Positions 61,572 to 64,000 of a stretch of 64,000 bases of DNA are shown one piece after another. Numbering within the stretch: the first letter of the stretch is position 1; every line of letters starts with the position of its first letter. Position numbers and translations under genes: made by a program. Origin of the DNA: Diabrotica undecimpunctata. Its lineage: Eukaryota > Arthropoda > Insecta > Coleoptera > Chrysomelidae. The notes beneath the pieces were generated by a model. It was given only the letters and a program-made list of their open reading frames with translations. It ran no database searches and was not told where the DNA came from. The stretch is taken from the NCBI RefSeq assembly GCF_040954645.1, contig NC_092809.1:78322935-78386934 (forward strand). Direction: 5' to 3'.

Positions 61572-62407
61572 TATTTGCAATAATTTGATATGTTATGGTT
61601 GCACATCTGCCAACGCCAACAGTCAATGTCACAGTGCAATCTGTCAAGGTGTCAAGTAGTGTCAACAATGTGATCTTAAAATATTAATATATTAAACTAT
61701 AATTAATTTAATAATTTCCAGAGTACTTATTTTTACAGTAAATTGTTACTAATATAAACTGTGTAAAATAAATCATGGGAATTGCAGTTAAAGAAGATAT
61801 ATAAACATATTTTTTATACATATAAAATGTAAAGCACCCACATTTTCTTAGTAAAAGATGTAAGTATAAGGAAATGTTTGATTTGAATGTACTTACTGAA
61901 TTTCACTACAATAGCTTCTTCAACTGAAAAACTTTGTTGGTCTTTTCAGTTAAATTTCACACCAATATATGGTGTGAAACTTGATGGTTTATTGACAATT
62001 AACTAAGAGTTAAAATATAGGAACATTTCTTTATTGTACTTGTGAAGAATTTGCACCCAAGGGAAGCAAATCATGAAATAAAACTATGAGCATCATTTAA
62101 AGTTGTAAACCTTTTTTAACAATGCCCAATATATCCCTATATTTTTAAAATAGTTAACAAATTTATTTAATAACTAAATGAGAATTAACCTCTATTTTAG
62201 TTGAAAATATGTTTATTTTTAAGAGTTCTACTTCTCAAAACAACAAAATAAATATATTTTCAACTAAAATTCTATGTTAATACAGAAAGGTTTTTTTCCA
62301 TTAATTCACAATATACAATAAGAAATTAAAATGATTCAAATCTGATTGACCTTAAAATAGTTAGCAAAAAGTAATTGTTTTCAAATATAAGTTTTCTAAA
62401 AAGAAAA
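61572..62407. other. Spacer with a hairpin; possible LTR region
   Basis: AT-rich, no coding signal. A palindrome lies at 62185-62281. If the Gypsy element to the right has a 3' LTR it should lie here, but I could not identify its ends. Confidence 0.35.
62185..62281. repeat. Inverted repeat (hairpin), about 35-bp arms
   Basis: The left arm contains TTTTAGTTGAAAATATGTTT and the right arm read inverted TTTTAGTTGAAAATATATTT, extended by TTAAC on the outside. About 25 bases separate the arms. Confidence 0.8.
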
Positions 62408-64000
62408 TCAATGTAGGTTTGATTTATTCATGGTACTTGTATTCATATCATTCATATTAAATATTCCTCTGATGTTTCCAGTCTCTAAATGTTCTAAACA
62501 ATAACTGTTGATACCATTTTCATTCTGCATCCTATAAGTGCCTTCTAAAATTGGTAATAGTTTGACACATACACTAAGATTTGACACCTTTAAAGCCCTT
62601 ACCATTATCTTTTCTCCTGCTTCAGAGGTAACTGGTTTTCTTTTTCTTTGTCTGGTTTGCCTTTGGAGGTATTTTTCTCCCCTTCTCTCTTCTCCACTGC
62701 TTCTTCCCAGGGTCAGGGTGATGTTGTCCCTTTCATCATGAACAAAGGTGCCTCTCTGGCGATCGTGAGAGGGATGGAGTTTAAATACTCTTCAACTTCC
62801 GACACTTTCCTATCCCAATGTCTGTGTTGGCCATCCGATGCTATGCATAAAAATTTTGTGACCTCTTGTATGAATCTCTCTGAAGGGTTGCTCTGTGGAT
62901 GATATATACCCACAAATTTTGTGTAGATCCTTCTTTGTCTCATCTGTCCTTTACATCTATTATTTGGAAAGTATGTATCATTATCTAATAGTGTGCTTCT
63001 AGGTGTTCTGATTTCTTCTATGCATTGATCAATCTTTCTAACTATTTTCTAACATACCTTTTGTTGTTCGGCAGCAATATAATTTTATGTATTTTGAGAA
63101 CAGGTCAATCATTACCAAAATATGTTTATTTCTTCGTGTGGTTTGGATTACAATTCATGGAATATTTGCATTTTTAAATGGTCTACTTTTATATTTCTGA
63201 CATATATCGCATTTTCTCTTGATATCTTTAGACATTTTATAGTCTTCTTTGCTTATATAATTTTACACGAAAACCAGTCAAACTTTCCTGCTTCCAATAT
63301 GTCCGTTGTTTTGGTGAATATTATTAATGATTTCTCCAACCAATTTGTTGGTTATCACATATAATTCTCTTCCTTCCAATCTCTCAATATAAATGTAATT
63401 TTCTCTTTCGGCCCTTCTTTAATCTGTTTGATCCAATTTTTTTTGGTTTCTCATGACATCTATCACCGAATAAATCCCTTCCTCATAGATCAATTGATTG
63501 ATTCCTACTTGTAGTATTTTCTGGTCTTCCTTCATAAACTTTTCATCTCTAGTCAGAGAGTCCACGATGATGTTATCTTTTACCTTTATGTATTTGAATT
63601 AATTCAATAAATTTTTCTTTATGTGGATTAAAGCAGCATAAATTTCGTACCTAATAAATAAAATCTTAATTTGTTGACACAGAAAAGCAAATTCTAATTC
63701 AGCAACGCTGTATTTCCTTTCATGAGTTTTTGTTACTCTGGAGACAAGACATATTGGTACTGTTTTGCCTTTATGTACTTGTGACAAAACCCCCACAAAT
63801 TTATGTATCAAAGCATCTGTTCTTAATATAAATGGCAATGTATAGATGGGATGGTATACTTTGACTCCACTTGTTAATTCCTCTTTTAAATTCATGAAAG
63901 CATGTTCTTGTTCTTGACCCTATTTCAAAAATGGAATGATAAATTATTTCAACAGACTTATTCCGGATATCAGTCAAATAGAATTAGCATTGATTAGATT
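62408..64000 (-). pseudogene. Gypsy (Ty3-type) LTR retrotransposon pol, RNase H and integrase, running off the window
   Basis: On the - strand from 63895: FILRTDALIHKFVGVLSQVH and CLVSRVTKTHERKYSVAELE (RNase H), KYIKVKDNIIVDSLTR (its end), then a zinc-binding stretch HQNNGHIGSRKV...CDICQKYK, the integrase core ILVMIDLFSKYIKLY (first Asp), IYTKFVGIYHPQSNPSERFI (third acidic residue region, 62713-62943) and the C-terminal domain LSVCVKLLPILEGTYRMQNE (62408-62605). Several stops and shifts. The reverse transcriptase and gag would lie beyond 64000. RNase H has TDALIHKFVG where TDAS is usual. Confidence 0.82.

Overview
The window looks like a piece of an arthropod, most likely insect, nuclear genome. 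It is AT-rich and rich in introns with GT...AG junctions, and almost everything outside one host gene is transposon debris: RTE, Jockey, I and restriction-endonuclease (RLE) type LINEs, Penelope-like elements, Tc1/mariner, pogo/Tigger, piggyBac, hAT, PIF/Harbinger, Mutator-like elements and a Gypsy LTR element. The mix and the AT-rich introns would suit a beetle (a leaf beetle is plausible), but that is inference; no species marker is visible.

The one host gene I can reconstruct is the 3' portion of an ABC transporter of subfamily C (MRP4-like, annotated in insects as lethal(2)03659-like) on the + strand. Twelve exons between 19038 and 48064 join in frame into about 1148 codons: the middle of membrane domain 1, ATP-binding domain 1, an acidic linker, membrane domain 2, ATP-binding domain 2 and a TAG stop at 48062-48064. 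The N-terminal exons are not in the window. One intron appears to be GC-AG, one exon has a truncated tandem duplicate, and one splice acceptor lies only 27 bp from the terminal inverted repeat of a Tc1 element.

Layout. 1-760: tail of an RNase H-bearing LINE. 1159-5289: decayed DDE and hAT transposases and Jockey and RTE tails. 7075-15810: RTE copies, one of which was interrupted by a nearly full-length 4.1 kb Jockey element (10876-14956). 15998-18740: a cysteine-rich multicopy gene relic and two more LINE pieces. 19038-48064: the ABCC gene, its introns filled with RLE-LINE, Tc1, Tigger, Penelope, Jockey, RTE and piggyBac insertions. 48065-58252: downstream DNA with a second relic of the cysteine-rich family, a GC-rich island, RTE, Penelope and Jockey pieces, and two THAP-domain exons cut by an RTE insertion. 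58477-61571: three consecutive non-autonomous DNA elements with recognisable inverted ends, plus a solo Penelope tail carrying a hammerhead-like RNA motif. 62408-64000: the 3' half of a Gypsy pol gene on the - strand, running off the window.

Nearly all transposon reading frames carry stops or frameshifts, so they are relics. The ABCC exons are open throughout, so the gene is probably functional. I saw no tRNA, rRNA or CRISPR.
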